DNA of 26,672 nt from a bacterium HR41 (lineage in GTDB: Bacteria; Actinomycetota; Thermoleophilia; Solirubrobacterales; Thermoleophilaceae). Shown in pieces: positions 14,680 through 21,960 of this stretch. The notes under the pieces were generated by a model that had not been told where the DNA came from, searched no databases, and was given only the letters and a program-made list of their open reading frames with translations. Location of the stretch: positions 1-26,672 of the forward strand of contig BEIR01000001.1 of assembly GCA_002898855.1 (NCBI GenBank), in the 5' to 3' direction. How positions within the stretch are numbered: position 1 is the first letter of the stretch; each line of letters begins with the position of its first letter. Position numbers and translations under genes: made by a program.

Positions 14680-15590
14680 GGGCAAGGCTCTCGGCCCACG
14701 AGGGGCGACCAGACGCCGGCAGGTGCGCGAGACCTGGAAGCGACCGCTCGGACGCGACGTCTGGGCGTCGCGAGATCCCACCGACACTGCCGCTTGCGGT
14801 GGCGGGCGCCCTCGGCGCGGTGGTCGTGGGAGTGCCCGCGGTGACCCTGGCCATTGGCCTTACGACCGGCCTTGTGGTGGGAGCGACCGGTGCGGGCGGT
14901 TCCGTGCTTGCCCTGCCGCTCCTTGTTCATGTCGCAGGCCAGGATCCGCACACCGCTGCGGTCACCGCCCTCGGTCTGGTGGCTGCAGCAGCGGCGGTCG
15001 CGCTGCCAGCACATCTGCGCGCGCACCGCGTTTGCCCGCGACACGGGGTCGCCTTGGGCGTGCCGGTTGTAGCGGCTGCGGTGGGCGGAGCGCTCGTCGG
15101 TCGTGCACTCCCGCCACGTGTCGTCGCGCTTGGCATCGCCGGCGCACTCGTCGTCGGCGCCGTGATCGTGTGGCGCGGCCTTGGCGGCAGCGGGCCTGGG
15201 AAGGTCCTGCCGAGCGAGGTCTGTCCACCCGTTCGCCCGCTTGCCGCGCTTGTCTCCGCAGCCATCGTGGGCGCGCTTGCGGGCGCCTTCGGTGTCGGCG
15301 GCGGCTTCATCGCTTTGCCGCTACTCGTCGGCTTGCACCGCCTGCCCGAGCACGCCGCTGCGGGGACCGCAGCGCTCGTCGTCGGCCTGGGCGCCGGGGC
15401 GGCGCTCTGCACCCACCTCGTCGCCGGCGAGCCGGCGCCGCTTACGGCGTGGGCGGGTCTGATGCCCGGCGTTCTCCTCGGCGTTCTGGTGGGCGCGCGG
15501 CTTTGCGGAGCACTCTCGCAGATCGCGCTGCGCCGAGGTACGGCTCTGCTACTCGCAGCGGTGGCGGTACCGATGGCCCTCGCAGGCTGA
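14652..15590 (+). CDS. TauE/SafE-family membrane permease (putative sulfite/sulfonate exporter)
   Basis: An integral membrane protein with two homologous halves typical of TauE/SafE. The first half has GLTTGLVVGATGAGGSVLALPLL and the second GALAGAFGVGGGFIALPLLV, each with the Gly-rich re-entrant motif followed by a helix ending in a Pro-Leu-Leu. About seven to eight hydrophobic helices can be counted. Family members export sulfite, sulfoacetate or similar organosulfur anions. The placement, divergent from the ArsR-ETHE1/rhodanese unit, fits sulfite export after persulfide oxidation. The start is uncertain: ATG 14652 gives 312 residues with a 49-residue polar leader of poor coding quality, while GTG 14799 would give a more usual 263 residues starting just before the first helix. 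Confidence 0.85.
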   Translation: MPRAVSGHSRARLSAHEGRPDAGRCARPGSDRSDATSGRREIPPTLPLAVAGALGAVVVGVPAVTLAIGLTTGLVVGATGAGGSVLALPLLVHVAGQDPHTAAVTALGLVAAAAAVALPAHLRAHRVCPRHGVALGVPVVAAAVGGALVGRALPPRVVALGIAGALVVGAVIVWRGLGGSGPGKVLPSEVCPPVRPLAALVSAAIVGALAGAFGVGGGFIALPLLVGLHRLPEHAAAGTAALVVGLGAGAALCTHLVAGEPAPLTAWAGLMPGVLLGVLVGARLCGALSQIALRRGTALLLAAVAVPMALAG

Positions 15591-15619
15591 GACGGCTGCG
15601 CGCGTGCCGTGGGGGCGCG

Positions 15620-16300
15620 CTAGCGCGGTGTGATCCAGGCGTCGAGGGGAAGGTCGGCGGCGCTCGCAGCAAGCTCGGCGCGCGTCGTATGCGGAAGCGT
15701 GTAGGTGGCGACGCGACCGAGCTGCTCGATCGTGTCACGGTTGGAGTGGTGGATCGGCTCGGGATCGTTAGGCCACGGCGTGAACACCACCGCCGCCACC
15801 GTCAGCCCGGCCGCGCGCGCCGCTTCGAGCGTCAGCAGCGTGTGGTTGATCGTGCCGAGCCCCGGACGCGCTGCCACCACCAGCGGCAGAGCGAGGTCGC
15901 GCGCTAGGTCGCGGACTAGATAGTTGGCTGTGAGCGGCACCAACAGGCCGCCCACGCCCTCGCACACGATCACCTCGGCTTGCGCCGCCTGCGAGCGGGC
16001 GTGCTCGACGAGGCGGGTCGGGTCGATCTCGACACCGGCGAGTTCGGCAGCGAGGTGCGGCGAAAGCGGCGGGTCGAAACGGTACGGGGCCACATCGTCG
16101 GGCGCCTGGCCGGCGTTGGCCACGCTCGCCAAGAGCTCGTGATCGCGCCCGAACGGACCCGGCTCGTCGGCCACACCCGTCACGGCCGGCTTGAAGGCCG
16201 CGACCCGCTTGCCGCTCGCCACAAGCGCGGCGACGATCGCTGCCGCTGTGACGCTCTTTCCGACTTCGGTGTCGGTGGCTGTAACGAAGAGCCCGCGCAC
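15620..16300 (-). CDS. bioD: Dethiobiotin synthetase
   Basis: BioD closes the ureido ring of dethiobiotin from DAPA, CO2 and ATP. The 226-residue protein begins with the deviant P-loop region FVTATDTEVGKS (Lys15), characteristic of BioD. It continues with the substrate-binding KPAVTGV, CEGVGGLLVPLT (the conserved E-G-A/V-G-G loop) and LPLVVAARPGLGTINHTLLT. Length is normal. It starts at GTG 16300, 9 bases after the bioF stop, as the last gene of a bioB-bioF-bioD unit. It converges on the permease gene with a 29-base gap. Confidence 0.95.
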   Translation of the reverse strand: MRGLFVTATDTEVGKSVTAAAIVAALVASGKRVAAFKPAVTGVADEPGPFGRDHELLASVANAGQAPDDVAPYRFDPPLSPHLAAELAGVEIDPTRLVEHARSQAAQAEVIVCEGVGGLLVPLTANYLVRDLARDLALPLVVAARPGLGTINHTLLTLEAARAAGLTVAAVVFTPWPNDPEPIHHSNRDTIEQLGRVATYTLPHTTRAELAASAADLPLDAWITPR

Positions 16301-16309
16301 GGCCGCCGC

Positions 16310-17509
16310 TCACGCTACGGCCAAAGCCGAACTCGTGCGCTCGCGCATCTCCTGGCGAGCTGTTCGCAGCGCCTGGGCGAGCGTCCGTCCCGCGTGCCGG
16401 AGCTCCGCCTCGGTGTGCGACGCCATCACCGTAAGCCTCAGTCGCGACGTGCCCTCGGGCACTGTCGGCGGACGGATCGCCTGCGCGAACACCCCCCGCT
16501 CGAGCGCGAGCTCGCAGGCGCGCGTTGCTGCCTCGGCGGGTCCGACCACCGCCGGGAGAATCTGGGTCTGCGAGGGCACCTCGACACCGTGGTCGGCGAG
16601 CGTCGAGCGCAGGATGCGCGCGTTACGCCGCAGGCGCTCGACCCGCTCGGGGCGCTGCTCGAGGATCTCGAGCGCGGCCAGCGCGGCGGCCACGACCGGC
16701 GGCGGCAGAGCGGTCGAGAAGATCAGCGTGCGCGCGGTGTTGACGAGGTACTTCGCCATCGTCCGCGAGCAGCAGACGTAGGCGCCGTAGGAGCCGAGCG
16801 CTTTGCCGAGCGTGCCGACCAGCACGTCGACCTCGCCCTCGAGCCCCGCGGCGGCCACGGCGCCGCGCCCGCCGGGGCCGAGAGCGCCCGTGGCGTGCGC
16901 CTCGTCGACCATCACGCGACAGTCGTAACGCTCGGCGAGCTCGACGATCTCGGCGAGCGGTGCCACGTCACCGTCCATCGAGAAAACCGAGTCCGTGACG
17001 ATCAAGCTCGCACGTCCCTCGGCCTTGCGCAGACCCCACTCGAGATGCTCGAGATCGCAGTGGCGATACACGAACCGCTCGGCTTTGGCGAGGCGACAGC
17101 CGTCGATGATGCTGGCGTGGTTCAGCTCGTCCGAGAGCACCACCTCGCCGGCGCGGGCTAACGCCTGGATCACGCCGGTGTTGGCGAGGTAGCCCGAGCC
17201 GAAGAGAACGCACGCCTCGTAGCCCTTGAACTCGGCCAGGCGCTCCTCGAGGCGCCGGTGAACGGTCATGTTCCCGCTCACCAGGCGCGAGGCGCCAGCG
17301 CCGGCGCCGTAGCGCATCGCTGCCTCGGCGGCCGCGCCGCGCACGCGCGGATCGTCGGCGAGCCCGAGATAGTTGTTCGAGCAGAGCAACAGCACGGGCT
17401 TGCCGTCGAGCAGCACGCGCGGCCCCTGCGGGCCGGAGATCACTCGCAACCGGCGATAGAGACCTTTGTCGCGAAGCTCGGCGAGGCGCTGCTCGAGCTC
17501 GCTCTGCAT
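16310..17509 (-). CDS. bioF: 8-amino-7-oxononanoate synthase
   Basis: BioF condenses pimeloyl-CoA/ACP with L-alanine to KAPA in a PLP-dependent decarboxylative reaction. At 399 residues it has the normal length. Visible are LLCSNNYLGLADDPRV (near 41-56), GAGASRLVSGN (70-80), the His in DELNHASIIDG, VDEAHATGALG (Asp202, His205) and PLP Lys236 in GTLGKALGSYG. The alpha-oxoamine synthase family also includes 2-amino-3-ketobutyrate CoA ligase, which is very similar; placement between bioB and bioD decides for BioF. ATG 17509 lies only 4 bases after the bioB stop, indicating coupled translation. Confidence 0.94.
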   Translation of the reverse strand: MQSELEQRLAELRDKGLYRRLRVISGPQGPRVLLDGKPVLLLCSNNYLGLADDPRVRGAAAEAAMRYGAGAGASRLVSGNMTVHRRLEERLAEFKGYEACVLFGSGYLANTGVIQALARAGEVVLSDELNHASIIDGCRLAKAERFVYRHCDLEHLEWGLRKAEGRASLIVTDSVFSMDGDVAPLAEIVELAERYDCRVMVDEAHATGALGPGGRGAVAAAGLEGEVDVLVGTLGKALGSYGAYVCCSRTMAKYLVNTARTLIFSTALPPPVVAAALAALEILEQRPERVERLRRNARILRSTLADHGVEVPSQTQILPAVVGPAEAATRACELALERGVFAQAIRPPTVPEGTSRLRLTVMASHTEAELRHAGRTLAQALRTARQEMRERTSSALAVA

Positions 17510-17513
17510 CGCC

Positions 17514-18701
17514 TCAGGCGGTCGCCGCCCGCTCGCGCTCGGGCTCGACCTGGACGACCCGCAGGCCGCGGTTCGGCGCCCCGTCGGGGCGCGGCGGCAC
17601 GTAGCGCTTCTTGCGCCGGCGCAGCTGTCGCGCTGGGTTCCACAGCGGCGCTTCGGACTGGCTGTCGATGAGGTCGTCGATCGGTGTGCGCGGCGTCTCG
17701 CCCTCGAGCCATCCCGAGCGGTTGTCGGGGCGCGGGTTAGACCCGTTGTCGGGCTGGCGCCAAACGTTGAGGCCGAGGTCGGTGAAGAGCTTGCGATCCC
17801 AGGCCGGATCCGATCCGAGGGTGGTGAGGAAGTTGCCCATCATCACCCCGTTCAGCCCCGCCTTCACCGCCAGCTTCTGGAATTCGCCGAGGCCGAGGTT
17901 TTCGTTGCGCCCGCCGCACAGACGGAAGAGCGCGTCGGGGAGGATCAAGCGGAAGATGGCGAGCCACTTGACGGCCTCCCAGGGATCCATCAGCGGGCGA
18001 TCGCCGAACTTCGTCCCCGGGCGCGGGTTGAGGAGGTTGATGGGAACGCTCGTCGGGTTGAGCTCGGCGAGCTCGAACGCCATCTCGACGCGTTGTTCGG
18101 GCGACTCGCCGAGGTTCAGGATCCCGCCGACACAGGTCTCGAGGCCCGCTTCCTTCACGGCCTGGATGGTGCGCCTGCGCCCCTAGTAGCGGACGGTGGT
18201 CGAGACCTCGGGGTAGTAGGAGCGCGCGGTCTCGACGTTGTGGTGGACGCGCTGCACCCCCGCTTCCTTGAGCTTGCGCGCCCGCTCGGGCGAGATGTGG
18301 CCAATCGACACGCAACGCTTGAGATTGGTGTGTTCGGCGACCAGGCGCGCGCCCTCGAGAATCTTCTCGAAGTCGCGCTTCGACAAGCCTTGGCCCTGCG
18401 TGACCATGCAGAAGCGGTGTGCGCCGGCAGCCTCGGCGGCCTTCGCATGCTCGAGGATCTGCTCGGGCTCCATCATCGGGTGCATCGGCGTGTCGGCCGA
18501 CGCGTAGCGCGACTGGGCGCAGAAGCCACAGTCCTCGGCACAGCCACCCGACTTGGCGTTGACGAGCGAGCAGAGATCGGTGGAGTCGCCGAACCGTTCG
18601 AGGCGAACCCGCCAGGCTCGCTCGACCAGCTTCTCGATCTCGGCGTGGTCCTCGATCTTCCCTAGCTCGAGGGCCTCCTCCCGCGTGATCAACGGCGGCA
18701 C
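17514..18701 (-). pseudogene. bioB: Biotin synthase interrupted by an in-frame amber codon
   Basis: BioB is the radical-SAM enzyme that inserts sulfur into dethiobiotin. From GTG 18701 (Shine-Dalgarno AGGAGGT at 18717-18711, spacing 9) the frame carries the radical-SAM cluster motif GGCAEDCGFCAQS (Cys-x3-Cys-x2-Cys), MVTQGQG and HHNVETARSYYPEVSTTVRY. It then hits TAG at 18185-18183. The same frame continues without any shift as GRRRTIQAVKEAGLETC, GGILNLGE, NLLNPRPGT, RLCGGRNEN and GNFLTT to the TGA at 17514. Homologues have an acidic residue after this Tyr, so a GAG-to-TAG change would explain the stop. The C-terminus has a ~60-residue basic extension beyond the core. Everything else is well conserved, so the lesion is recent, or it is a sequencing error. 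Confidence 0.85.
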
Positions 18702-18737
18702 CCTTTGTGCACCTCCTGCGCGACCGCTCCCCTTGAC

Positions 18738-18752
18738 GAACACCGTACGTTC
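18738..18752. promoter_or_regulatory. Small inverted repeat upstream of bioB, possible biotin operator
   Basis: GAAC (18738-18741) and GTTC (18749-18752) form an inverted repeat with a 7-base spacer, 37 bases upstream of the bioB start. Actinobacterial biotin repressors of the BioQ type use GAAC/GTTC-like half sites, so this is a candidate. The half sites are short enough to occur by chance. Confidence 0.25.
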
Positions 18753-18786
18753 CACGTCGGACGCACAGTGCAAGCGCGCACTATAA

Positions 18787-18843
18787 GGCGACAGCCGCGA
18801 GGGTGTCGCCGAGCTGGGCGAACAGCCGCTCGCGTCTGTTCGC
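18787..18843 (-). terminator. Two hairpins between the crotonase gene and bioB
   Basis: GCGAACAG/CTGTTCGC (18818-18825 with 18836-18843) and GGCGACA/TGTCGCC (18787-18793 with 18804-18810) are perfect stems just downstream of the crotonase stop. On the minus strand the second is followed by TTATAG rather than a clean U-tract. They may end or attenuate crotonase transcription before bioB. Confidence 0.4.
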
Positions 18844-18871
18844 GCGCCCTCGCAAGCGGGAGGCTAGGCGG

Positions 18872-19687
18872 CTAGCGCTCGCGTCCGCTCCATTGCGGGG
18901 CGCGCTTTTCCGCGAACGCACGGATGCCCTCGCGGAAGTCTTCGGATGCGAAGCAGGACTCACGCAGCGCGACGAGCTCCTGTTCGACTTCCGGGGAAAG
19001 ACGCCAGCGCTCGCTGCGCAGAGTGCGGATGATGCGCTTGTTGCCGCGCAGCGAGAGCGGCGAGCAAGCAGCGATGTCGCGTGCCAGCGCCTGCGTGAAC
19101 TCCTCGAGCTCGGGGCGCGCGACGACATGGTTGACGAGACCGAGCTCGCGGCCGCGTTCGGCGCTGATGTTGCGGGCAGTGAAAAACAGCTCGGCGGTAG
19201 CCGCCGGGCCACAGACGTCGAGGAACTTGCGCAGGCCGGTGTGCGAGTAGATCAGGCCCAGGCGCCCGGGCGGCATCGCCAGCTTCACACCGCTTGCGGC
19301 GACGCGCAGGTCGCAGGTCACAGCCAGTTCTAGACCACCGCCGATCGCGTGGCCGTTGATCTGCGCGACGACCGGGTAGGGGTAGTTCTCGAGCGCTTCG
19401 ATCGCAGCGTGGAAGGGGTGCGCGACGAGCCGTTCGGCCGCTGCCGCTAGGTCGGACCCGTCGAGATCGCCGATGTCGTACCCCGCGGAGAAGACCTCGC
19501 CGCTGCCGCGGATGACCAAGCAACGGGAATCCAGCTCGGGAAGCAAGGCGGCCAGGGCGTCGAGCATCTCCTGGTCGAGCGCCCCGCGGCGCCGCTCGTT
19601 GCGAATGGTGATGCGCGCGACGCCCTCGTCGGGCCGGTCGAGAACGAGTTTTCCGCCCGCTAGTTGCTCGTCGCTTGTGTTTGCCAT
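18872..19687 (-). CDS. Enoyl-CoA hydratase/isomerase (crotonase) family protein
   Basis: A 271-residue crotonase-fold protein from ATG 19687. It has the oxyanion-hole segments SAGYDIGDL and NGHAIGGGLELAVTCDLRVA, then LAMPPGRLGLIYSHTGLRKFL and RGRELGLVNHVV. In true enoyl-CoA hydratases the second segment carries a catalytic Glu before a Gly-rich GAGGT loop. Here it reads LIYSHTG, with a Tyr where E. coli methylmalonyl-CoA decarboxylase (ScpB/YgfG) has its Tyr in a VPYNLVG segment. A decarboxylase or other non-hydratase activity is therefore a reasonable possibility. The frame is open upstream of 19687 but that sequence includes the terminator of the preceding gene. It acts on a CoA thioester; the substrate is unknown. 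Confidence 0.85.
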   Translation of the reverse strand: MANTSDEQLAGGKLVLDRPDEGVARITIRNERRRGALDQEMLDALAALLPELDSRCLVIRGSGEVFSAGYDIGDLDGSDLAAAAERLVAHPFHAAIEALENYPYPVVAQINGHAIGGGLELAVTCDLRVAASGVKLAMPPGRLGLIYSHTGLRKFLDVCGPAATAELFFTARNISAERGRELGLVNHVVARPELEEFTQALARDIAACSPLSLRGNKRIIRTLRSERWRLSPEVEQELVALRESCFASEDFREGIRAFAEKRAPQWSGRER

Positions 19688-19753
19688 GGCGCCTGTCAGC
19701 GAGTCGCGCGCGCGTCGCCCATACGCCGCGCGTCGATCGCGGCGCACGATCAT

Positions 19754-19796
19754 AAAAAGCGCTCCCGACCGAGCGGTCACTACCCGGTCGGGAGCG
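19754..19796 (-). terminator. Intrinsic terminator downstream of the R2lox gene
   Basis: A perfect 12-bp stem, CGCTCCCGACCG (19760-19771) with CGGTCGGGAGCG (19785-19796), has a 13-base loop. On the minus strand it is followed by C and then TTTTT (19758-19754). It lies 82 bases past the R2lox stop and upstream of the crotonase start, so the two genes are probably separate transcription units. Confidence 0.88.
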
Positions 19797-19878
19797 TTCT
19801 CAAGATCCGCGGTTGAACTGTGCGCACAGCCGCCGCTGGAGTTGCGGCAAGTGCGCACGCGACCTCCGCACGGACGCC

Positions 19879-20781
19879 CTACACAAGTTGCGGCACGCCC
19901 AGGCCGATCACCTTCATCCGGCGCGACAGGGCCTGGAAAGCGTAGCCGTGGACGTCGCTACGCGTGAAGCCGAACAGCTCCCACTCTTCGTCAAGGGAGC
20001 GGCCCGGTGGCACCAGCACCTCGGCGGCGATCGGCAGCAACTCCGCGAGCTTCGCTTGGATGCGCTCCGCTGCCGAGCGATCGCGCTTGACCGCTTGCTG
20101 CAGATACCACGTGCCGTAGGCGACGTGACGGTGCTCGTCGGTCGCGATGCGGCGGAAACCCTCTACGAACCCCGGCATGATGCCGCGCTCTTCGAGCGAG
20201 CGAGTGATCGTCTGTTGGCCGGTCAGGGCCAACGTGCCCTCGATCACCATCATGTAGGTAGTGACGAAGTCGATCTTCGCGTCGCGGTCGCTGGGATCGG
20301 CTATCAAGCGCTTGTTCGCGTCGACGAGCGCTTCGTCGAAGAGCTTGACGAAGGCGTCGTTGACATGTTCGCGCACGCGCTCGAGTTGAGCGTCGATGCC
20401 GCCGCCGATCTTGAAGACCGTGTCGTAGTAGCGGGCAAAGAACTGCGTGTGGCGCGCCTCGTCGACCTGCTGCGTGGCGAGGTAGGCCTCTTCGGACTGG
20501 TCCTCGTACGCCATGACGAGGCCCGAGAACTGGGTCGTGACCCGTTCCTCGCCGATGAAGAACGACGAGAGCCCCCACAGCATGTACTCGCGCTCGTCGT
20601 CGGGCACCTCGCGCCAGTCGTTGATGTCACGCGACAGGTCGATGCCGTGAGCGCGCCACTGCTGGCGCTCCCATAGCTCGTAGAGCTGCTGCGGGGTCTG
20701 GAGCACGATCTTGTCGAGCTGCGACTCGTCGACGATCGTGCCCGGGTCGCCCTGCTGGGTGAGTTCGAGCAAGTTCGGCAC
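19879..20781 (-). CDS. R2-like ligand-binding oxidase (R2lox)
   Basis: A 300-residue ferritin-like di-metal protein of the R2lox group (M. tuberculosis Rv0233 type). These proteins assemble a Mn/Fe cofactor and bind a long-chain fatty-acid-like ligand. Metal ligands are Glu79 (GEERV), Glu108 and His111 (DEARH), Glu181 (MVIEG), Glu216 and His219 (DEHRH). Diagnostic for R2lox rather than ribonucleotide reductase R2 are Val81, two residues after the first Glu, and Tyr176, five before the fourth ligand; these form the Val-Tyr crosslink in characterised members. GTG 20781 is chosen because AAAGGAGG precedes it by 7 bases; an upstream extension is open but unconserved-looking. It faces a TetR gene across a palindrome that probably controls it. 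The physiological substrate is unknown; lipid oxidation is suspected. Confidence 0.93.
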   Translation of the reverse strand: MPNLLELTQQGDPGTIVDESQLDKIVLQTPQQLYELWERQQWRAHGIDLSRDINDWREVPDDEREYMLWGLSSFFIGEERVTTQFSGLVMAYEDQSEEAYLATQQVDEARHTQFFARYYDTVFKIGGGIDAQLERVREHVNDAFVKLFDEALVDANKRLIADPSDRDAKIDFVTTYMMVIEGTLALTGQQTITRSLEERGIMPGFVEGFRRIATDEHRHVAYGTWYLQQAVKRDRSAAERIQAKLAELLPIAAEVLVPPGRSLDEEWELFGFTRSDVHGYAFQALSRRMKVIGLGVPQLV

Positions 20782-20901
20782 GTCGATGCCTCCTTTGTCG
20801 TCCGCGGAGCCTCGCGCGAGCGTCGTTCCGATGCTCGCGGGCGACGAAACGGCTCCGACCGCATCGGCGCCGTCGCCGCCCGGCGACAAAGGTAGGCAGG
20901 T

Positions 20902-20930
20902 CTTGACACATTGTCAAGCGAGGTGTCAAG
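20902..20930. promoter_or_regulatory. Palindromic operator with a third half-site between R2lox and TetR genes
   Basis: CTTGACA (20902-20908), three bases, then TGTCAAG (20912-20918) is a perfect 17-bp palindrome. The half-site TGTCAAG recurs at 20924-20930, 12 bases on. It lies 50 bases before the TetR start and about 120 bases before the R2lox start, the expected place for an autoregulating TetR repressor that also controls the divergent gene. TTGACA/TTGTCA could double as a -35 element. Confidence 0.7.
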
Positions 20931-20979
20931 AGATGCCTCGAGCTGCGCTCCGGACCCTGGCGTAGACTCGCTGGTACGA

Positions 20980-21669
20980 GTGTCTGACGAGGGATCAGCG
21001 GCCGGAGCGCGGCGCGGGCTCGCCCAGCGTCAGAGCGGCGTGCTGTCGCGGCGCGGGAGCGACGAGTCCGGCCCCCGAGAGGGCGAGGCGAAGCTGCTGC
21101 AAGCTGCTGAAGCGCTGCTGCGCGAGGGGACTTCGCTCGCCGAGCTGAGCGTCGCCCGGATCACCGAGCGCGCCGGTCTCACGCGCACCGCCTTCTACTT
21201 CTACTTCCGCGACAAGCGCGAGCTTCTGGAACGGCTCACCGAGCAGGTCGCGGCCGCCCTCTACGAGCAAGCCGAGCAGTGGTGGGGCGGGGAGGGCGCG
21301 CGCGAGGAGTTGGCCGAGGCACTCGACGCAATCTTGCGCCTGCACCGCGAGCACGCAGCACTGCTGCGCGCCGTCGTCGAGGCGTCGACCTACGACGAGC
21401 CGACGGCACGCTTCTGGCGCGGTCTCGTCGAGCGCTTCGTCGCCGGCACCGAGCGCCGGCTGGTGGCCGACGGCGTCGACCCGGTCCAGGCACGCGCCTT
21501 GTCGGTCGCGCTCGTGTGGGGTGTCGAGCGCGCCTGCTACCAGCAGATCGTCGGCTCGACAGGCGTCAGCGACGCCGACCTCGTCGCCGCTCTGGTCGAA
21601 ATCTGGGACGGCGTGATGGCGCCGCGCCGCCGACCGCGAGCCGGCGACGGCGCCAGCGTCACTCGATGA
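20980..21669 (+). CDS. TetR-family transcriptional regulator (EthR-like)
   Basis: A 229-residue regulator from GTG 20980. The N-terminal ~35 residues are a flexible Ser/Arg-rich leader. The TetR DNA-binding domain follows (about 36-82): AKLLQAAEALLREGTSLAEL, then the helix-turn-helix ARITERAGLTRTAFYFYFRDKRELL. The helical C-terminal domain (LRAVVEASTYDEPTARFWRGLV, ALVWGVERACYQQ) resembles EthR-type ligand domains, which accept hydrophobic ligands. It is divergent from the R2lox gene with a palindrome between them, so it most likely represses itself and R2lox. TAGACT at 20963-20968 ends 11 bases before the GTG, which would allow a leaderless transcript. Its last 11 bases overlap the end of the convergent biotinyl-protein gene. 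Confidence 0.88.
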   Translation: MSDEGSAAGARRGLAQRQSGVLSRRGSDESGPREGEAKLLQAAEALLREGTSLAELSVARITERAGLTRTAFYFYFRDKRELLERLTEQVAAALYEQAEQWWGGEGAREELAEALDAILRLHREHAALLRAVVEASTYDEPTARFWRGLVERFVAGTERRLVADGVDPVQARALSVALVWGVERACYQQIVGSTGVSDADLVAALVEIWDGVMAPRRRPRAGDGASVTR

Positions 21670-21871
21670 TCACCAGCGGATCGCCCTCGGAGACGGCCTG
21701 GCCCTCTTCGCAGAGAATCTCCTTGACCGTCCCGGCCTCTTCGGCTTCGACGGGCATCTCCATCTTCATCGACTCGAGCACGACGAGGGTGTCGCCTTCC
21801 TCGACCTGTTGGCCCACCTCGCACTCGATCTTCCAGACCGTGCCGGTGATGTGAGCAGGAACCTCGGGCAT
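21659..21871 (-). CDS. Free-standing biotinyl-domain (biotin carboxyl carrier-like) protein
   Basis: A 70-residue protein consisting only of a biotinyl/lipoyl beta-barrel. The modification site is Lys36 in LESMKMEMP, the canonical biotin motif, followed by GTVKEILCEEGQAVSEGDPL. Small actinobacterial proteins of this type (such as M. tuberculosis TB7.3) are biotinylated and may act as mobile carrier subunits of acyl-CoA carboxylases. ATG 21871 has a strong purine-rich Shine-Dalgarno (GGAGGAGG) about 8-10 bases upstream; the longer open frame above it is not protein-like. No carboxylase or carboxyltransferase gene is adjacent. It overlaps the TetR gene tail to tail and is divergent from glpK by 89 bases. 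Confidence 0.94.
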   Translation of the reverse strand: MPEVPAHITGTVWKIECEVGQQVEEGDTLVVLESMKMEMPVEAEEAGTVKEILCEEGQAVSEGDPLVIIE

Positions 21872-21960
21872 CGACTCGTCCTCCTCCTCTCCTTGGATCC
21901 CCTGCGGCGCGGCAAGATACCGCCCGCACCTGCAGCTCCGCCAGCGATCGGACAGAAAGG

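Noticed and set aside
18183..18185. Amber codon of bioB as a pyrrolysine or other recoded site
   Set aside because: TAG is used as a normal stop by many genes in the window, there is no precedent for such a residue in BioB, and the flanking sequence gives no sign of a recoding element.
15980..18665. Two ~395-codon plus-strand open frames opposite the bio genes
   Set aside because: They are antisense to bioD, bioF and bioB, which have clear catalytic motifs; the long open frames are a by-product of high GC.
20911..20979. TTG 20911 as the start of the TetR gene
   Set aside because: It lies inside the palindromic operator, and the 23 added residues are not protein-like.
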